Shown: positions 20,995-31,328, counted from the first letter of the stretch. The stretch: DNA of 64,000 nt from Hyphomonadaceae bacterium (GCA_024742355.1 JANSYM010000009.1:124001-188000); one strand, 5' to 3'. A program made the numbers and translations. The notes: generated by a model from the letters alone, not told the origin.

Positions 20995-21405
20995 ATGCAC
21001 GCAGAAATCGTACGGCTAGGCCTGCACCAGGTCGATATCAAAGTGGTCAATGGCGACAGCATGCATGTGCTGCAATGGCGGCGCAATCTGCTCTGGGATG
21101 AGGTCTTGCTGGACGGCAAGCGCCAGGCGCATTCGTCGGGTCTGATGGGGCGCGAGAAGGTCTATGGCCTGGTTTTTGGCGCGGATATTAACGGCCAGGG
21201 CGGGACGCAAGTCATGCTGTTGCTGGATCCCAGAACGGAACAAGGCAATTGGGGGCATGCAGATCAACGCATCAGCGGCATTCGCCTGGAGTCCAAGGAT
21301 GGCCCGATTGTCTCCTATGGAACACTTGACCCGCAAGCCCTGCAAAAGCCGTCGACATTTGCCGACTGGATGAAGAAGACCATGGGCATGGAGTGGGGCA
21401 GTTAA
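20995..21405 (+). CDS. Conserved hypothetical protein, 136 aa
   Basis: The preferred start is the ATG at 20995, which has GAAGGA upstream; a longer frame from 20902 runs across the preceding terminator and is unlikely. The protein has no signal peptide or membrane span. It contains short beta-strand-like segments (VDIKVVNGD, LLWDEVLLDGKR, GLVFGADI, QVMLLLDPR, ISGIRLESKDGPIVSY), which suggests an all-beta sandwich, and a C-terminal amphipathic helix TFADWMKKTMGMEW. I do not recognise the family. It is monocistronic, bounded by terminators. Confidence 0.7.
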   Translation: MHAEIVRLGLHQVDIKVVNGDSMHVLQWRRNLLWDEVLLDGKRQAHSSGLMGREKVYGLVFGADINGQGGTQVMLLLDPRTEQGNWGHADQRISGIRLESKDGPIVSYGTLDPQALQKPSTFADWMKKTMGMEWGS

Positions 21406-21432
21406 GTCCGCGATGCCTGAATGAATCAAAAA

Positions 21433-21457
21433 GCCCGCGCAAATTGCGCGGGCTTTT
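21433..21457. terminator. Bidirectional terminator
   Basis: The stem GCCCGCGC/GCGCGGGC with AAATT loop is flanked by AAAAA and TTTT, so it can end both the + strand 136-aa gene and the - strand CAP-domain gene. Confidence 0.88.
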
Positions 21458-21478
21458 CTGTTTTCGTCGTGTTCAATA

Positions 21479-22315
21479 TTACTGACCGCTCACCAGCGGC
21501 CCTTTGAGCACATATGTCCGGTCGCGAACCGCGACCAGCACATCAAGGTCGGCAGCATCTGCAGTGCGCAGTGCGGTGTAACTCACACGCGGCATCGTAC
21601 TGCGCGCCAGCATTTCGCCAGAGGCCGTGTCCGACAGTCCCCAGGCCACGACTTTCTGGTCGCGGCTCATCAGGCTGGCGCTGAGCGATTGCGTGCCTGT
21701 GGCGCTAATTGGCAGGGCCTTATCCAGATCTCCTTCAGCCGTCGCAAACACTTGCACAACATAGACCTGTCCGGCCTGTTCAACCACGCCGATGCCGACA
21801 TCTGTGAAGCCCGCGCGCAGGATATTGTCCCGATTGAGCTGATCGCGCTTGATCTCGTTATGAATCGCTGCGGCGTCGGCAGAGGAAAAGGCGACGGACA
21901 CATTCGCACCGGACGCCCCGACCAGCATGGTACGATCGAAGGCCCGTATGCGGTGCAGGTGATCGCGGCCTTCCAGGTCGGCATGCGCCGCAAAACTGCG
22001 GGTCGACATGTCGAGCGCATGCGCGGCTGCGGCCAGGTCGAGGGATGCGCGGCGTTCGAGCGGTGCCAGACCCGCAGCACTCCGCTCGGCATTGATCTCG
22101 GCGACGAGGCCGTCGGCCGTTCCGGCGACAAGGTTCTCCGCGCTGTTCACGCAAATTGTCGCTTCTTCAATGTAAGATGCCAGTTCGACGGAGAAGCCGT
22201 CTTCGAGGTTGCAAACGGTCCCTTCCGCAATGGCGGTGCCCGAGAAAGCTGCGCTCCCAGCCGCCGCGAGTGCCAGCAGCAGGGAGGATTTTAGCCTGTC
22301 ATATTTCTGTAACAT
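21479..22315 (-). CDS. Secreted CAP (SCP/PR-1) domain protein
   Basis: The 278-residue protein begins with a signal peptide (hydrophobic LLLALAAAGSAAFSG, cleavage near AIA at about 30). The CAP domain spans about 65-190: LVAEINAERSAAGLAPLER is the first helix, SFAAHADLEGRDHLHRI carries the conserved His, NRDNILRAGFTDVGIGV matches the CAP2 region, and VYVVQVFA the last strand. A C-terminal beta domain of about 85 residues follows. Bacterial CAP proteins are secreted and of unclear function. It is monocistronic with its own 150-bp upstream region. Confidence 0.85.
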   Translation of the reverse strand: MLQKYDRLKSSLLLALAAAGSAAFSGTAIAEGTVCNLEDGFSVELASYIEEATICVNSAENLVAGTADGLVAEINAERSAAGLAPLERRASLDLAAAAHALDMSTRSFAAHADLEGRDHLHRIRAFDRTMLVGASGANVSVAFSSADAAAIHNEIKRDQLNRDNILRAGFTDVGIGVVEQAGQVYVVQVFATAEGDLDKALPISATGTQSLSASLMSRDQKVVAWGLSDTASGEMLARSTMPRVSYTALRTADAADLDVLVAVRDRTYVLKGPLVSGQ

Positions 22316-22411
22316 TACTATCAGTTACGTTATGTGACAGTTCTGTGTCAACGCCGATTTGTCCGAAATCGGATTAACTATGATCCTGATCCGGATGTTT
22401 GCCCAAAAGAG

Positions 22412-22439
22412 AAAGCCGCCCCCGGTTGGGAGCGGCTTT
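22412..22439 (-). terminator. Terminator of pnp
   Basis: On the minus strand AAAGCCGC pairs with GCGGCTTT around a 12-base loop containing a further CCC/GGG, followed by a T-rich tract. It lies about 30 bases after the pnp stop codon. Confidence 0.8.
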
Positions 22440-22471
22440 GCTGGATTGAATTGTAAACGCGGGAAGCGCGG

Positions 22472-24595
22472 TTAGCTGGCCTCGGCCGAAACCTCTTTCC
22501 CAGTTTCCTGATCGACATTCTTCATCGACAGGCGAACCTTTCCGCGATCATCGAAGCCCATGAGTTTGACATAGACTTGCTGGCCTTCGGAAACGACGTC
22601 TTTCGGGTGTCCGACACGCTCATTCGCCATTTGCGAAACGTGGACCAGGCCGTCCTTTGGACCGAAGAAGTTCACGAACGCGCCGAAATCCTTGATTGAG
22701 ACAACCTTGCCTTCATAGATTTCACCAACTTCCGGTTCGGCAACGATTTCCTTGATCATTTGCAGGGCCTTGTCGATGCTCTCGCGATCGGTGGCAGAGA
22801 CCTGGACGGTGCCATCATCATCGATGTTCACCTTGGCACCAGACTCATCAACGATGCCGCGAATGACTTTACCGCCGGAGCCGATGACTTCGCGGATCTT
22901 GTCCTCAGGAACCTTGATGATTTCCATTTGCGGAGCATTGTCGGCGAGTTCAGAGCGAACCGTGTCCAGACCTTTGGCCATTTCACCGAGAATGTGCGCA
23001 CGGCCGCCTTTGGCCTGCTCGAGTGCGGTTTCCATGATCTCTTTGGTGATACCGGCGATCTTGATGTCCATCTGCAAGCTGGTCAGGCCCTTTTCGGTGC
23101 CGGCCACTTTAAAGTCCATGTCGCCGAGGTGGTCTTCGTCGCCAAGGATATCAGACAGGACAGCAATGCCCTCATCATCCTTGATCAGACCCATGGCGAT
23201 ACCGGAGACAGGACGCTTCAGCGGAACACCTGCATCCATCATGGCCAGCGAGCAGCCACAGACGGTCGCCATAGAAGACGAGCCGTTCGACTCAGTGATC
23301 TCTGACACCATGCGGATCGTGTAAGGGAAGTCCTCATGCTCTGGCAGAACCGCGCGCAGCGCACGCCAGGCCAGTTTCCCGTGACCGGTCTCACGACGGC
23401 TGGTGCCGCCCATGCGTCCGGTTTCACCAACAGAGTATGGTGGGAAATTATAGTGCAGTAGGAACTTCTCTTTGCGCGTGCCGTCGAGACCGTCGATGAA
23501 TTGCTCATCATCGCTGGTGCCGAGCGTGGCGACACAGATGGCCTGGGTTTCACCGCGGGTGAACAGGGCAGAGCCGTGCGTGCGTGGCAGGAAGCCAGCT
23601 TCGGCTTCGATCGGGCGAACCTGATCGAGCGAGCGACCATCAATCCGCTTACCGGTCTTGATGATGTCGCCGCGAACAACCTTCGCTTCGGCTTTCTTGA
23701 AGGCTGACTTGAACACGTTTGCGTCCATGCCGTCTTCGTTTTCCTCAGTCGCAACCAGTTCGGCAGCGGCTTTCTCGCGGGCTTCACCAACGGCGGCCTG
23801 ACGATCGAGCTTCTCAGTGATCTGATAGGCTTTGGACAGGTCCTTGCCGACCAGTTTCTGGATCGCTCCGAGCTCTTCAGAAAGGTCTTCCGCGTCGAAC
23901 TCAAATGGCTCTTTCGCAGCTGCTTCCGCCAGCTTGATGATCGCATCGATCACTGGCTGCATCGCGTCGTGACCGGCCATGACGGCGCCGAGCATGACAT
24001 CTTCTGAAAGCTCTTTCGCTTCAGATTCAACCATCATCACCGCGTCTGCGGTTCCGGCAACAACCAGATCCAGCTCGGACTCTTCGAGCTCTTCAACAGT
24101 TGGGTTGATGACGTAGGCGCCATCCTTGTAGCCGACGCGCGCGGCGCCGATTGGGCCCATGAAAGGCGCACCCGACAGGACCAGGGCCGCAGAGGCGCCG
24201 ATCATGCCGAGAATGTCCGGATCGTTCTCAAGATCATAAGAGATCGCGGTCAGAACAACCTGAACTTCATTCTTGAAGCCGTCCACAAACAGCGGGCGGA
24301 TCGGACGGTCGATCAGGCGAGACGTCAGCGTCTCTTTCTCAGTTGGACGTCCTTCGCGCTTGAAAAAGCCGCCTGGAATGCGGCCTGACGCGTAGTATTT
24401 TTCCATATAGTTGACGGTCAGCGGGAAGAAGTCTTGTCCCGGTTTCGCAGATTTTGCGAAGGTCGCTGTCGCGAGGACCGTGCTGTCGCCGTAAGTCACC
24501 ATCACGGCGCCGTCGGCCTGTCGAGCCACCTGGCCCGTTTCGATTTTTAGTGTCCGGCCGGCCCATTCCAGCGAGACAGATTGCTTATCAAACAT
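22472..24595 (-). CDS. pnp: Polyribonucleotide nucleotidyltransferase (PNPase)
   Basis: PNPase is the phosphorolytic 3'-5' exoribonuclease and degradosome component. The 707 residues cover two RNase PH-like domains (first with [16 protein letters not shown] at about 72-87; second with [16 protein letters not shown] at about 396-411), the all-alpha linker, a KH domain ([15 protein letters not shown] at about 561-575) and an S1 domain ([19 protein letters not shown] at about 623-641). Its terminator lies at 22412. The gene follows rpsO with an intergenic hairpin, the classical rpsO-pnp order. Confidence 0.98.
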   Translation of the reverse strand: MFDKQSVSLEWAGRTLKIETGQVARQADGAVMVTYGDSTVLATATFAKSAKPGQDFFPLTVNYMEKYYASGRIPGGFFKREGRPTEKETLTSRLIDRPIRPLFVDGFKNEVQVVLTAISYDLENDPDILGMIGASAALVLSGAPFMGPIGAARVGYKDGAYVINPTVEELEESELDLVVAGTADAVMMVESEAKELSEDVMLGAVMAGHDAMQPVIDAIIKLAEAAAKEPFEFDAEDLSEELGAIQKLVGKDLSKAYQITEKLDRQAAVGEAREKAAAELVATEENEDGMDANVFKSAFKKAEAKVVRGDIIKTGKRIDGRSLDQVRPIEAEAGFLPRTHGSALFTRGETQAICVATLGTSDDEQFIDGLDGTRKEKFLLHYNFPPYSVGETGRMGGTSRRETGHGKLAWRALRAVLPEHEDFPYTIRMVSEITESNGSSSMATVCGCSLAMMDAGVPLKRPVSGIAMGLIKDDEGIAVLSDILGDEDHLGDMDFKVAGTEKGLTSLQMDIKIAGITKEIMETALEQAKGGRAHILGEMAKGLDTVRSELADNAPQMEIIKVPEDKIREVIGSGGKVIRGIVDESGAKVNIDDDGTVQVSATDRESIDKALQMIKEIVAEPEVGEIYEGKVVSIKDFGAFVNFFGPKDGLVHVSQMANERVGHPKDVVSEGQQVYVKLMGFDDRGKVRLSMKNVDQETGKEVSAEAS

Positions 24596-24622
24596 ACGTT
24601 TTGCTTTCTTTCATACATACGA

Positions 24623-24655
24623 AAAGCCCGCCGGGTCCCCATGACCGGGCGGGCT
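24623..24655 (-). terminator. Intergenic terminator/attenuator between rpsO and pnp
   Basis: Minus-strand stem AGCCCGCCCGG/CCGGCGGGCT (with one bulge) followed by TTTTCG, placed between the rpsO stop and the pnp ATG. In other bacteria the rpsO-pnp intercistronic hairpin both attenuates transcription and is a processing site. Confidence 0.8.
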
Positions 24656-24665
24656 GATTGAGAGC

Positions 24666-24935
24666 CTAGCGGCGAATGCCGAGCTCTCCGATGAGCGTTT
24701 GGTACCGCTCTTCATTTTTTCTCTTCACATAGTCGAGAAGTTTGCGTCGGGTGGCGACCATCGCCAGAAGTCCGCGGCGCGAGTGGTTATCTTTCTTATT
24801 GTCCTGGAAGTGACCGGTCAGATTGTTGATCCGTTCCGTGAGGATCGCGACCTGGACTTCAGGGCTGCCCGTGTCACCTTTGGTGCGGGCAAATTTCTTG
24901 ATCAGTTCAGCTTTACGCTCTGCAGTGATCGACAT
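24666..24935 (-). CDS. rpsO: 30S ribosomal protein S15
   Basis: S15 binds 16S rRNA in the central domain and helps form bridge B4. The start [11 protein letters not shown] at 24935 gives 89 residues, the standard length; an ATG two codons upstream is also possible. [32 protein letters not shown] and the C-terminal IGELGIRR are canonical. It is the first gene of the rpsO-pnp unit. The 206-bp region upstream (24936-25141), where truB often lies, contains no gene I can support. Confidence 0.97.
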   Translation of the reverse strand: MSITAERKAELIKKFARTKGDTGSPEVQVAILTERINNLTGHFQDNKKDNHSRRGLLAMVATRRKLLDYVKRKNEERYQTLIGELGIRR

Positions 24936-25141
24936 CGGCATACTTTCATTTATCGCCTTGCGGCGGGTTACAGATAAGGCCGTTCTGGCCAGAGTTTTGT
25001 GGGAGGGCGGCGCGGGTTCAGCCGCGTCCGGGATGTCGTCCAGACGGGCTAGAGGAGCGCTTAGCTCGCAACAAAGCGGGCATGTGGCACATTTAGTTGC
25101 ATTTGGAAAGAGCTAGATGGCTGTCTGATGTGCAGTTTTGC

Positions 25142-26503
25142 CTACAATCCTGCCGTCTTCAACGCCGTCTTTTGCGCCTTGCCCAAAGCCGACTCGCTGA
25201 AGCCCTCCAGGCTCTCCTCGAACAGGCGGTGATAATTGAGCTCCGCACCCAGCCGCAGATAGGCCGCGCCGAGCCCGATCGCGGCCCTGTCCATGAACAC
25301 AAATTCGCGCGGAATGGTCACCGGGCCCTTTTCTTTCAGGAGCTTGCGCACAGCGAAGGCTTCCTTGCGGCCATAATCGCCTGGCTTGATGCCATCAGCG
25401 ACGCTGCGCACGCGATCGTCGAGCAAGGGACCATAGATAAACCGTGCCCATATGCTGAGCACCTCCACCAGCTCGCGATTGAGGCCTTTGAACCCCCATT
25501 TCTCAAACGCGGCATAAACGGCATCAAAATCATCCGCGAGCAGGCCGCGATAGAGATCGACGACGCCGGCGACAAAACCGATCGGGAAAATGCGGATGCA
25601 GCCAAAATCGAGCAGGTTGAGACCGGCCCCGTCCTGCGTCACCTGATAATTGCCAAGATGCGGGTCACCATGAATGACCGCGCGCGAATTGAACGGATAC
25701 CACCAGGTCCAGAACAGGTTCTCGGCAATCTGATTGCGCACCTCTTGCGGCGCGGTTTCATAGGCATCGAGGCGCTCGCCGCTGACCCAGCTCATTGTGA
25801 GGAGCCGGTCGGTACACAGCTCCGGCACCGGGTCCGGAATGGTGACAAAATCCTTGTCGGCGAGAATGTGCGCATACAACGCCATATGCTTCGCCTCGCG
25901 GGCATAATCGAGTTCTTCGCGCAACCGGTCAGTTATTTCGTCGACCATCTCGGTCGGGTCGATCGAGCCATCCAGCCGCTTGAACGTGCCCAGCAGCAAT
26001 TTGAGCTGGCCGACATCGCTCTCCACTGCGCTCGCCATGTCGGGATATTGCAGCTTGCAGGCGACCTCGCGGCCATCCGGCAGGGTCGCACGATGGACCT
26101 GGCCGAGGCTGGCCGCATGCGCCGCTTCCTTGCCGAATTCAGCGAACTTGCTCTGCCAGTCAGGGCCTAGCTCGGCCCGCATCCGTCGGCGGACGAATGG
26201 CCATCCCATGGCTGGCGCCTGGGCCTGTAACTGGCTGAGCTCTTCAGCATACTCAGGCGGCAGGAAGTCTGGCACGGTCGAGACCATCTGCGCGACTTTC
26301 ATCAGCGGCCCCTTGGACTTGCCGAGCGCCGCCGCCAGCGCCTTGGCAATGCGCTCGTCGCCTTTTTCGCCGCCAAACATCGCATTGGCAGCAAAGGTCA
26401 GACCGGCGCCGGACAGGTTGGTGCCGACTTTCATCGTCCGCCCAAGCCGGGCTGACAGCCGGTTGCGTTCCGGGTCCCTGGACCTGTCTGCTGTGTCGCT
26501 CAT
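25142..26503 (-). CDS. ABC1/AarF (UbiB-like) atypical protein kinase
   Basis: Members of this family (UbiB, ADCK) are atypical kinases or ATPases, often tied to ubiquinone or lipid homeostasis. The ABC1 signature MKVAQMVSTVPDFLPPEYAEEL is visible near residue 58, with KVAQ in place of the usual KxGQ. The ATP lysine is in VACKLQYPD, the catalytic loop is HGDPHLGNYQV, and the metal-binding DFG is LLDFG. The start at 26503 has GGAAGG upstream; an alternative ATG at 26533 adds ten residues and has no ribosome site. It is not in a ubi operon here. Confidence 0.88.
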   Translation of the reverse strand: MSDTADRSRDPERNRLSARLGRTMKVGTNLSGAGLTFAANAMFGGEKGDERIAKALAAALGKSKGPLMKVAQMVSTVPDFLPPEYAEELSQLQAQAPAMGWPFVRRRMRAELGPDWQSKFAEFGKEAAHAASLGQVHRATLPDGREVACKLQYPDMASAVESDVGQLKLLLGTFKRLDGSIDPTEMVDEITDRLREELDYAREAKHMALYAHILADKDFVTIPDPVPELCTDRLLTMSWVSGERLDAYETAPQEVRNQIAENLFWTWWYPFNSRAVIHGDPHLGNYQVTQDGAGLNLLDFGCIRIFPIGFVAGVVDLYRGLLADDFDAVYAAFEKWGFKGLNRELVEVLSIWARFIYGPLLDDRVRSVADGIKPGDYGRKEAFAVRKLLKEKGPVTIPREFVFMDRAAIGLGAAYLRLGAELNYHRLFEESLEGFSESALGKAQKTALKTAGL

Positions 26504-26534
26504 CGCACCTTCCGCCTGATCTTCTTCCAACATA

Positions 26535-26550
26535 GTGCAGAAAGCTGCAC
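26535..26550. promoter_or_regulatory. Inverted repeat between the AarF-like and helicase genes
   Basis: GTGCAG-AAAG-CTGCAC, perfect 6-bp arms, lies in the short divergent region between the ABC1 kinase and the UvrD-type gene. It could be an operator or a hairpin at the 5' end of either transcript. A TATATT -10-like box (26592-26597) lies seven bases before the helicase ATG. Confidence 0.3.
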
Positions 26551-26603
26551 AGCGAAGAGGAGAAGGAGTCGCGGCTCGCGCAGAACGTGTCTATATTCCC
26601 CTT

Positions 26604-28952
26604 ATGTCCCAAACGAATCGCCCTTCGATCAGTCAACTCGCCGCCGCGAAAGCGCCGGTTGCGAAGGCGGATGCGGATTATCTGGACGGGCTCAATCCGG
26701 AACAGAAAGAAGCGGTGCTGACCACCGAGGGGCCTTTGCTGGTTCTGGCCGGGGCCGGGACCGGGAAGACGCGGGTGCTGACGACGCGGCTGGCGCACAT
26801 CATCGCCTCGGGCCTTGCGTATCCGAGCCAGACTCTGACCGTGACCTTCACCAACAAGGCGGCGCGCGAGATGCGCGAGCGGGCGTTGAAACTGACGGGT
26901 GAGGCTGGTGAGGGGCTGCGCTGGCTCGGCACGTTCCATTCCATCTCGGCGCAAATCCTGCGGCGGCATGCTGAGCTGGTCGGGCTCAAATCCTCGTTCA
27001 CGATCATCGATACGGATGACCAGGTTCGGCTGTGCAAACAGATTATCGAGGCTGAGGAAATTGACCCGAAACGCTGGACCCCGCGTTATCTGGCCGGGCT
27101 GATCGATGGCTGGAAGAACCGGGCCCTGTTGCCGGACAAGGTTCCTGCGGATGAGGCCTACCAGTTCGCCGACGGCAAAGGCATCAAGTGCTACGCCACC
27201 TATCAGAACCGGCTCAAGGTCCTCAATGCCTGTGATTTCGGCGACCTGCTGATCCACAATATCACCTTGTTTCAGGACAATCCGGACCTGCTGGCCGATT
27301 TCCATCGCAAGTTCAAATACATCCTGGTCGACGAGTATCAGGATACCAATGTCGCCCAGTACCTTTGGCTGCGCCTGCTTGCCCAAAATACAGGGGGAGA
27401 GGGTAATTCGAACATTTGCTGCGTCGGTGATGATGACCAGTCCATCTATGGCTGGCGCGGCGCCGAGGTCGACAATATCCTGCGCTTCGAGAAGGATTTT
27501 CCGGGCGCAAAAGTCATCCGGCTGGAGCGCAACTATCGCTCGACCGAGCCGATCCTGGCAGCGGCCTCAGCGGTGATCTCTCACAATAAGGGCCGGCTCG
27601 GAAAGACGCTGTTCGTGGGTGGCGACTGGGCCGGTGATCCGGATGCCAAGAAAGTCCAGGTTCGCGGTCTGTGGGACGGCGAAGCCGAAGCCCGCATGAT
27701 CTGCGACGAGATCGAAGCCTGGGCCGCGCGCGGTGGCAAGAACGCTTACGAGGATTGCGCCATCCTGGTCCGCGCCTCGTGGCAGATGCGCCTGTTCGAG
27801 GAGCGCCTGATCATTCTCGGCATTCCGTATCGCGTGATTGGCGGGCCACGCTTCTTCGAGCGGGCCGAGATCCGCGATGCCATGGCCTATCTGCGCCTGA
27901 TCCGATCGACCGATGATGACCTCGCTTTCGAGCGCGTGGTCAATCAGCCAAAGCGCGGCGTCGGCAATACGACGGTGCAGAAGCTGCAACGCTATGCTCG
28001 CGATGATGGTCGCAGCTTGTTCACGCTGACCCCGATGGTGCTGCAGACCGACGAGATCAAAGGCCCTGGCAAGCGCGGCCTGACCAAGTTCATTGACCAG
28101 ATCAATCTTTGGCGCGACCGCCACAATAATGGCATGAGCCATACCGAGCTGGCCCAGGTCATCCTCGATGAGTCCGGTTATACCGACATGCTGCAAAAGG
28201 ATCGCAGCCCGCAGGCGCAGACCCGGCTCGATAACCTCAAAGAGCTGATCAATGCGATGGGTGAGTTCGATAATCTGACTGGCTTCCTGGAGCATGTCGA
28301 GCTGGTCATGGACGCCGGTGGAAACTCGGATGGCGACGAGGTTCAGATCCTCACCCTGCACGGTGCTAAGGGCCTCGAATGGCCGCTGGTCTTCCTGCCG
28401 GGCTGGGAAGAAGAAGTCTTCCCGTCGCGCCGCAGTCTTGACGAGAGCGGCATGAAGGGCCTCGAGGAAGAGCGCCGCCTGGCCTATGTCGGAATCACGC
28501 GGGCGCGTGAGGTTTGCCGGATTTCATTCGTTGCCAATCGCCAGATCTTCGGGCGCTGGCAATCGGTGCTGCCAAGCCGGTTTGTTGATGAGCTGCCGCA
28601 TGAACATGTCGAGGCCGAGGCCGAAACCGGCTATTCTTCCCTGCCCGGTGCCGAGGATGGATTCACTGGTACGGTCGAGGATCTGGGCGATCGCAGTTCC
28701 TATAATTCCCCCGGCTGGAAACGGCTCAAGGAGAATGCCAGCAAGGGCTATGATTCCGGCCCGGTCATTGATGGCAAGGCGACGCTGGTGGCATCCGAAT
28801 CCGGCCAGTCCGGATTCAAGCTGAACCAGCGCGTGTTTCACGAGAAATTCGGCTATGGCAAAGTCATGGACGCCAATGGCACCAAGCTCACCGTGGCGTT
28901 TGAGAAGGCCGGCCTGAAAAAGGTCATCTCGACCTTCGTCGTGGCGGCCTGA
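26604..28952 (+). CDS. uvrD: UvrD/PcrA-type ATP-dependent DNA helicase
   Basis: A superfamily 1A 3'-5' helicase acting in nucleotide excision and mismatch repair. From the ATG at 26604 it has 782 residues; the longer frame from 26535 adds 23 atypical residues. Motif I LAGAGTGKTR (about 47-56), motif II LVDEYQDTN (about 241-249), motif III VGDDDQSIYGWRGA, and motifs V-VI (TLHGAKGLEWPLVFL, YVGITRARE) are intact. The C-terminal FGYGKVMDANGTKLTVAF resembles the PcrA/UvrD tudor-like domain that contacts RNA polymerase. A -10-like TATATT sits so close that the mRNA may be leaderless. Confidence 0.95.
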   Translation: MSQTNRPSISQLAAAKAPVAKADADYLDGLNPEQKEAVLTTEGPLLVLAGAGTGKTRVLTTRLAHIIASGLAYPSQTLTVTFTNKAAREMRERALKLTGEAGEGLRWLGTFHSISAQILRRHAELVGLKSSFTIIDTDDQVRLCKQIIEAEEIDPKRWTPRYLAGLIDGWKNRALLPDKVPADEAYQFADGKGIKCYATYQNRLKVLNACDFGDLLIHNITLFQDNPDLLADFHRKFKYILVDEYQDTNVAQYLWLRLLAQNTGGEGNSNICCVGDDDQSIYGWRGAEVDNILRFEKDFPGAKVIRLERNYRSTEPILAAASAVISHNKGRLGKTLFVGGDWAGDPDAKKVQVRGLWDGEAEARMICDEIEAWAARGGKNAYEDCAILVRASWQMRLFEERLIILGIPYRVIGGPRFFERAEIRDAMAYLRLIRSTDDDLAFERVVNQPKRGVGNTTVQKLQRYARDDGRSLFTLTPMVLQTDEIKGPGKRGLTKFIDQINLWRDRHNNGMSHTELAQVILDESGYTDMLQKDRSPQAQTRLDNLKELINAMGEFDNLTGFLEHVELVMDAGGNSDGDEVQILTLHGAKGLEWPLVFLPGWEEEVFPSRRSLDESGMKGLEEERRLAYVGITRAREVCRISFVANRQIFGRWQSVLPSRFVDELPHEHVEAEAETGYSSLPGAEDGFTGTVEDLGDRSSYNSPGWKRLKENASKGYDSGPVIDGKATLVASESGQSGFKLNQRVFHEKFGYGKVMDANGTKLTVAFEKAGLKKVISTFVVAA

Positions 28953-28963
28953 GGCGCCGCATC

Positions 28964-30073
28964 ATGAAACTCGACGCTGTCATCATCGGCGCCGGGGTCA
29001 TCGGCCTCGCTTGCGCGCGGGCCCTGGCACAGCAGGGGCGGAACGTGGTCCTGCTGGAGCGCGGGACGCGGATTGCCGAGCAGACCTCGGCACGCAATTC
29101 CGAAGTCATCCATGCCGGGCTGTACTACCCAACCGGCTCGCATAAGGCGCGCTTCTGCGTCGAAGGACGGCGTCAGCTCTATGCCTATCTTGAAGCCCGC
29201 CAGATCGATCATTCCAGGTGCGGCAAGTTGATTGTCGCCAGTGGCGCGGATGAGGCCGACCGGCTGAAAACCCTGTCGGCGCAGGCTGAAGCGAATGGTG
29301 TGGAAGGGATGCGATGGCTCTCCGGAGACGAGGCCCGGACGCTGGAACCGGCCTTGCCGGACACGATCAGCGCGGCGCTTCACTCATCCGAAACCGGCGT
29401 CCTCGACAGCCATGCCTTCTACCTTTCCCTGCTGGGAGATTTCGAAGCGGTGGGCGGGTCGATCGCCTTCAATAGCGAAGTCGTCTCGGGGCATGTGCGC
29501 GAGGCCGGTGTGCAGCTGGCTGTGCGCGGGGATGAGGATTTTCAGATCGACGCGGCGACGGTGATCAACGCCGCCGGCTTGCAGGCCGTGGCGCTCGCGG
29601 CGGCGATTGACGGGCCGCATGTCGCAAGCTTGCCAGTGCCGCGCTTCGCCAAAGGGCACTATTTCTCCGTGTCGGGGAAAACCCCGTTTCAATCCCTGAT
29701 ATATCCCCTGCCGAATGAGGCTGGTCTCGGCACCCATTTGACGCTCGACCTGGCCGGTCGCGGACGCCTCGGGCCGGATGTGGAGTGGTTGTCTGAGGGG
29801 CTCAGCGAGCCGTTTGATTATTCGGTGCCTGAAGCACTCGCCGAGGTGTTTCACCAAGCCGCAAGCGCTTTCTGGCCGTCTCTGCAGCTGTCACAGCTGT
29901 CGCCGGACTATGCTGGAATCCGTCCGAAACTTGCACAACCCGGCGCTTCTGCAGCAGATTTCATGATTCAAAGCGTGGCAGAGGGGCGACTGATCAACCT
30001 GCTCGGAATCGAAAGCCCGGGCCTGACCTCGGCCCTGGCGATCGCGGATTATGTCGGGAAATTATCGGGATAA
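28964..30073 (+). CDS. FAD-dependent oxidoreductase, L-2-hydroxyglutarate oxidase-like
   Basis: A 369-residue DAO-superfamily enzyme. The N-terminal FAD-binding GAGVIGLACARALAQQG (about 9-25) is followed by LLERG, and NSEVIHAGLYYPTGSHKARF (about 45-64) is typical of the LhgO/L2HGDH branch, which oxidises L-2-hydroxyglutarate to 2-oxoglutarate. Close relatives include glycerol-3-phosphate and other 2-hydroxyacid oxidases, so the substrate is inferred. It begins 12 bases after the helicase stop and may be transcribed with it. It converges on dnaJ with four bases between the two stops. Confidence 0.85.
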   Translation: MKLDAVIIGAGVIGLACARALAQQGRNVVLLERGTRIAEQTSARNSEVIHAGLYYPTGSHKARFCVEGRRQLYAYLEARQIDHSRCGKLIVASGADEADRLKTLSAQAEANGVEGMRWLSGDEARTLEPALPDTISAALHSSETGVLDSHAFYLSLLGDFEAVGGSIAFNSEVVSGHVREAGVQLAVRGDEDFQIDAATVINAAGLQAVALAAAIDGPHVASLPVPRFAKGHYFSVSGKTPFQSLIYPLPNEAGLGTHLTLDLAGRGRLGPDVEWLSEGLSEPFDYSVPEALAEVFHQAASAFWPSLQLSQLSPDYAGIRPKLAQPGASAADFMIQSVAEGRLINLLGIESPGLTSALAIADYVGKLSG

Positions 30074-30077
30074 TCGC

Positions 30078-31244
30078 CTAATGCTTCGCGATTTCGTCTT
30101 CGCCGCTAATGTCGTCCCAGAATTTTTTGACGCGGCCCATGAAGCCTTCTGATTCCGGGTTGCAGTCCTTGCCGGAGCAATCGCAGAATTCGCGCAGGAT
30201 CTCTTTCTGGCGCGCCGACAGGTTGCGCGGGGTCTCGACGAACATTTCGATATAGAGATCGCCGACCTGGTGATTGCCACGCAGAGACGGCATGCCCTTG
30301 CCGCGCAGGCGCAGCTTACGACCGGTCTGGGCACCTTCCGGCACGGTCACGCGGGCGCGGCCGCCATCAATGGTCGGGATTTCAACCTCGCCGCCGAGCG
30401 CAGCACAGACCATGGAGACCGGCGTGCGGCAATAGAGGTTTGGTCCGTCGCGTTCGAAAATGTCATGTTCGTCGACATTGACGAAAATGTAGAGATCGCC
30501 TTTCGGGCCGCCTTGCGTGCCCGGCTCGCCTTCGCCGGAGAGGCGGATGCGCATGCCGGATTCGACGCCAGCCGGGATTTTGACCGACAACTGCCGGTCT
30601 TCCTGAACCTGGCCAGCGCCGCGGCAGGTCTTGCAGGGCTTGGCGATGACCTTGCCCTTGCCGCCGCAGCGATTGCAGGTGCGTTCCATGGTGAAGAAGC
30701 CCTGCTGGGCCCGGACGCGGCCCGCGCCCTGACATGTCGGGCAGGTTTCAGGGCTGGTGCCGGGTTCGGCGCCAGAGCCATCACAGGTGCCGCAATCAAC
30801 CGCTGACGGCACATTGATCTTGGTCTCTTTGCCAGCGAAGGCGTCTTCCAGCGTGATGTCCATGTCATAGCGCAGATCGGCCCCGCGCTGCGGTCCGCCG
30901 CGCCGGCGACCGCCGCCAAATGGATTGCCGCCAAAGACCTGGCTGAAAATATCCTGGAAAATATCGTTGGGATCGCCGCCACCAAATGGGTTGCCGCCGC
31001 CAGCGCCGCCCATGCCGTTTTCAAACGCGGCATGGCCAAAGCGGTCATAGGCCGCTTTCTTTTCCGGGTCGGACAGAATGGCATAGGCCTCGCCGACTTC
31101 CTTGAACAAGGCTTCGGCTTCGGCATCATCCGGATTCTGGTCCGGGTGATATTTCATCGCAAGTTTGCGATAGGCGCTTTTCAGCGCCTTTTCATCAGCA
31201 TTTCGGTCAACGCCGAGCACGTCATAATAATCGCGTTTGCTCAT
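30078..31244 (-). CDS. dnaJ: Chaperone protein DnaJ
   Basis: The Hsp40 co-chaperone that stimulates DnaK ATPase. The J domain (1-70) includes the HPD motif in [10 protein letters not shown] Gly/Phe-rich linker runs from about 75 to 120. Four zinc-binding CxxCxGxG repeats follow: [24 protein letters not shown] and CKTCRGAG. The substrate-binding domain and dimerisation region come next, and the C-terminal tail carries extra cysteines (FCDCSGKDC). At 388 residues it is a type I DnaJ. dnaK is not adjacent, although the two are often neighbours in this class. Confidence 0.97.
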   Translation of the reverse strand: MSKRDYYDVLGVDRNADEKALKSAYRKLAMKYHPDQNPDDAEAEALFKEVGEAYAILSDPEKKAAYDRFGHAAFENGMGGAGGGNPFGGGDPNDIFQDIFSQVFGGNPFGGGRRRGGPQRGADLRYDMDITLEDAFAGKETKINVPSAVDCGTCDGSGAEPGTSPETCPTCQGAGRVRAQQGFFTMERTCNRCGGKGKVIAKPCKTCRGAGQVQEDRQLSVKIPAGVESGMRIRLSGEGEPGTQGGPKGDLYIFVNVDEHDIFERDGPNLYCRTPVSMVCAALGGEVEIPTIDGGRARVTVPEGAQTGRKLRLRGKGMPSLRGNHQVGDLYIEMFVETPRNLSARQKEILREFCDCSGKDCNPESEGFMGRVKKFWDDISGEDEIAKH

Positions 31245-31328
31245 CCGCAGGGGTACCTGTTTTTTTCACTCACTCGCCCGCCAAGGTGGGGAGGTCCGCA
31301 GCGATGTGCAAGGCCTTAAACTGCACCC

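Noticed and set aside
25097-26170. 357-codon + strand frame opposite the ABC1 kinase gene
   Set aside because: No family signature and no ribosome site; the opposite strand encodes a clear ABC1 protein.
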